DNA from: Emmonsiellopsis sp. PD_33
Taxonomy: Eukaryota; Ascomycota; Eurotiomycetes; Onygenales; Ajellomycetaceae
Direction of reading: 5' to 3'
Length of the DNA: 22,094 nt
Assembly (NCBI GenBank): GCA_032988165.1
Contig: JANTQF010000473.1
Location: 1 to 22,094 of the forward strand
Under the pieces are notes generated by a model. The model was not told the origin of the DNA. It worked only from the letters and a program-made list of their open reading frames with translations, and did not search any database. The position numbers and the translations under genes are program-made. Shown here piece after piece: positions 19,102 through 22,094 of this stretch; within the stretch, counting starts at the first letter, position 1; each line of letters opens with the position of its first letter.

Positions 19102-21702
19102 ATGATAACAACAACATCCCCTAACTTCATCTCATTAAGTACCTAGTATAACTACTGAAGGACCATCAAAATGGGATGATTCAAATATCAAGATTGGAAA
19201 AAGTACCTCCTCAGGCTATCTATCCATTGAGATTTTAATGCCAGCTGCAGGACTCATGTTGCTCACCAACCTCTATCACCTAATACTACTTTCAGGCAAG
19301 ATGATCACATTTTACCATTTATTGAAGGTAATAATAACTTTAAGATGGACTCTGATAGTAATATAGAGCCTACTGAAGTATATATTCAAGCTTCTACTCC
19401 TATATTTATCTCTAATACTAATGAAATATAGGATGTTGGGAGCTATAATCCTCAATCTGAAGATAGTAGCAATGAGATTCCAAAGAACTTCAATATACAG
19501 TGACTATTAGAAAGTCAACCAGAAAACAGCACAGACATCCAAGAGGTTGAGGAAGAGATTAAGAAAGAAATTAATAAAGAGACTAAGAAAGAGACTTAGA
19601 GGGATATTACATTAGATGCTCCATCTATTGAAAATGCTCTAATAGATGCTGATGATACCAATTCTGCTACAATTTTACCACATAAATGTAGTATTAGAGA
19701 CATCAATATGTTCATATTAGCAATGAGGCTATGGTGTGAGAATTCAGGAATTTCAAGAGAGTAGTATCACTCTTTCTTGCAGATTCTCAAGTCTCTCTGG
19801 GACATTACACCTATATATACTCTTCCCAAAGAGTTATCTATGCTTAAGAAGGCATGCTGGGCTCAGTTCCCAATTCTCTCAGTCTGAACAACTAAGATAC
19901 TAATAATATTAAAATCTCAGATGCCAACACTTTCACCAGCCCAGAAGAAAGCTACTGAGAAATCCATGAGTATTATATACTTTCAGAATTTAATTACTCT
20001 AGTGAAGTCTCTCCTACAATCACCTACATTTCAAAGCAAGCTACATGTTGGTATGGTGGAGCTTGTCAACAAGCTAAAAGAGTTATAGCACTCAAGAAGC
20101 TGGGGAGCTTCTATCAAGTATAGCTCTGACTATCTGCCTCAGTACTCACTAACAAATAAACTAATATTTCTATCAGATTTCATCAAGTACAAATGTGAGA
20201 AGACAACATGTCAATGCAGCAGTAATCCAGCAATGCATCATTTTGGAAGAACTCTCTATATTGGAAGAGATTATAGAACCAATTTGCTGCTTCAAAATCA
20301 TATAGTTGTAGAGATTCAAGGTGTGCTTCACTATTTACCTGATCTCTATCAGGGTAAATTAGCACACCTAGATCCCCCATTTAGGACCAAGGAATTAATT
20401 CCCATTGAGAATCAAGCATTCTTTATCCAAGCCAAAAAAATTATATTCCAAGTGGATGTCTTCATTGACACCATCTTTAGTGCCTCCAAAAGTAACATGA
20501 GATCTTCATCATATAATCCAACTCAGTACTTTATCTAAAGGATTGTTCAAACCTCCTCAAATGAAGTGATTACCTAGTCATATTACCAATCTACTCCTCT
20601 ATATGGGGAATTAGAGATTAATGCACACAGAAGATATGTGCTTGAGGGCCTATTCTACTCCAACAAAAAGATCATATCTCTTCTGTACCAACTTTTCATT
20701 GATGGGTTCAGCTTATACCAAAACATATATTAGAGCCTAATGGAATGCTATATGATCCCTGCCCTGAGTGCATCTGAACATTCTAAATGGACAAATGTTT
20801 TTACCCTTACATTTAGGCCCCATGGAATAAATTTTCCAGATGTTATTGATAGTCTATCCCCAGGGCTAGCAAAGCTTGACTACCCTGGAGTCAGAATGGT
20901 CATCAATGGAGAGGCTGTACAAGTCATTGCATCCTATATAGCCTTCCTCAGGGACATGCCCTAGTAGAATAATAATGCTGGCATTAAACACCTAACTGCA
21001 ACACTTTCATGTCAGAATTGCATGATTAATAAGAAGAATCAGGGAAATCTTACTTATAATCTCCAAATAAATAGCTAATATCATCACCAGATGCAACATC
21101 TTCAGGATCAAATTGATAATACAACTGTCCAGACCCAAAAGGAGCAATTATGCAAGTAGTTCAGAATGAGTGCCAACCAAACATCACTATTTAAAATATG
21201 TCTCAGTCTAAATCTGGTGACATATTTCCCATCAGACCCATGCCACAGTGAATATGCAGGGGTCTTCAAACTTGCTCATTATATTCTTATCTTCTGCCTG
21301 CTATCTCAATCAGGGGTAAAGTAGTATCTGAGAATGCTACATACATTTTCATTCCCTCAAGATTGGGGCTATTTATAGTCTCCATTAATGCATCTTGAAT
21401 CATATCAACTTCAGGAGCATGCTCAGACATCAGTTATCATTCCTCTTATTCTCTAATTATATATGACCAAGGAATGGATCAATCCAGCAGTATGGTCTAT
21501 TCTGCCTTCTATCTTTTCATCTCTGACTGCCTCTCCCAAAAGTTTGATAATAGAGGTATTTTCATCAATTGCCAAAAGCAATGCAATTCTTGTCTCAGCT
21601 TCACCAAAGATTCATAATTCCAATCAGGCAACACAGTCAATTCTACATGCCCACAAACAATTTCAAAACAGTAATGTTGCTCTACTAGGGTTAATATCTT
21701 AA
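19102..21702 (+). pseudogene. Transposase remnant, fungal tnp2/Plavaka (CACTA-like) type
   Basis: One reading frame extends from about ATG 19102 to TAA 21700-21702, about 866 codons, with about 18 premature stops after 19165 and no frameshift. Landmarks in the family order, as I remember it: INMFILAMRLWCENSGISRE (about 19700), a small Cys cluster CEKTTCQC, LYIGRDYRT, LFIDGFSLYQN (Asp at 20701), MECYMIPALSASE, FTLTFRPHGINFPDVID, RDMP-stop-stop-NNNAG where the family has GDMPQQ, LSCQNCMI, YHHQMQ, FPSDPCHSEYAG (Asp at 21235), FPFPQ-like FSFPQDWGYL, LQEHAQTSVIIPLIL, and SSIAKSNAIL. The Asp residues of LFIDGF and SDPCHSE are likely members of the catalytic triad of the DDE fold. Family assignment is from memory of motifs; CACTA-like is inferred. 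It cannot produce a full protein. Confidence 0.7.
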
Positions 21703-21744
21703 GCAATGATTCTTTGAACATGCCTTCCCCTTTGAATTTCTGAA

Positions 21745-22094
21745 CGCAAATACCCTCATTTGAAAGCCCTCATTGAGATCTATTTGCCATTCAATTTTGG
21801 TGAGGTTTGGACCAGAATTGGGGGTGTGGTGTTTGAAAACATGGTTTCATTGAAAAGTGGGAGATTATCCCTCTTTTTCACCACAGCACCACAACCACTG
21901 GTCCAAGCATCATATAAATTGAGTGACAGGTAGATCAAAGCCTATTCTTTCATTTGAAAGAACCACTGAGCGTTTCCGAGTCAAATTGGTTGAGTTATTG
22001 CAGTTTCAATTGCCTGCGAAAACTCTGATCGTTTTGATTTTCCCTCTCCTGCTGTGCCAAGCCTCTCTCCCAACCTTCCCCAGCCAATTTGGCT
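21745..22094. other. Right flank of the CpG-free block, no gene seen
   Basis: CpG returns here (21745, several near 21971-21982, 22017, 22030). No reading frame is convincing. The word CATTTGAAAG occurs at 21757-21766 and again at 21951-21960, and CATTGAAAA at about 21848. It could be the far end of the element, another repeat or unique flank. Confidence 0.4.

Larger units (their letters stand above)
14923..21744. mobile_element. CpG-free, transposon-derived block (decayed)
   Basis: I read every row from the last CpG at 14921-14922 to the next one at 21745-21746 and found none in between, on 6.8 kb of roughly 38-40% GC DNA (my estimate by eye). Both flanks contain CpG at once. The block holds ORF A, a ribosomal-protein L5 fragment, antisense ORF B and a transposase remnant, all broken by stop codons. 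CpA remains common, so this is not classical CpA-directed RIP. CpG-directed C-to-T change in repeats is known from Onygenales such as Coccidioides. The exact ends of the element are not resolved: I see no target-site duplication. Confidence 0.8.

Noticed and set aside
14923..21744. Classical RIP (CpA to TpA) as the cause of decay
   Set aside because: CpA words such as CATCATCACC and CACCAGCATG are frequent, whereas CpG is absent. The dominant context is CpG; a weaker CAG-to-TAG component is listed as its own finding.

Overview
This window looks like nuclear DNA of a filamentous ascomycete. Genes carry several short introns (about 50-155 nt) with GT..AG ends. The closest family resemblances (a NimE-type cyclin B, a fungal HSPA12-like Hsp70, Trm11) fit Eurotiomycetes. 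The complete loss of CpG in the transposon-derived third of the window resembles what is reported for repeats in Onygenales such as Coccidioides. The taxonomic placement is inference.

Positions 1-14,922 are an ordinary gene-bearing region with five complete multi-exon genes that I could rebuild by splicing: a C2H2-like zinc-finger protein of unknown role (+, 1553-3865, 689 aa); a convergent HSPA12-like Hsp70 (-, 4390-6830, 661 aa); the tRNA guanine-10 N2-methyltransferase Trm11 (+, 7854-9521, 455 aa), divergent from the Hsp70; a convergent HIT-family hydrolase (-, 9818-10662, 213 aa); and a mitotic B-type cyclin (-, 12177-13823, 493 aa). They are single transcription units with unrelated cellular jobs and form no pathway. 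All splice phases close exactly, and none of the five shows a break.

Positions 14,923-21,744 are different. On reading every row I found no CpG dinucleotide in 6,822 bp, whereas both flanks contain CpG. This block holds four decayed coding segments: ORF A (+, 15595-16921, two 59-nt introns), an internal fragment of ribosomal protein L5/uL18 (+, about 17174-17800), ORF B (-, about 18412-19017), and a long transposase remnant of the fungal tnp2/Plavaka (CACTA-like) type (+, about 19102-21702). The transposase reads in one frame for about 850 codons with about 18 stops and no frameshift, so decay was by point mutation. ORF B and the transposase are divergent and share a gap of about 85 bp. The simplest reading is one large CpG-hypermutated transposon (or a nest of them) carrying a captured piece of a host ribosomal-protein gene. 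A 14-bp perfect inverted repeat lies at its left edge. Positions 21,745-22,094 return to CpG-containing DNA with no recognisable gene.
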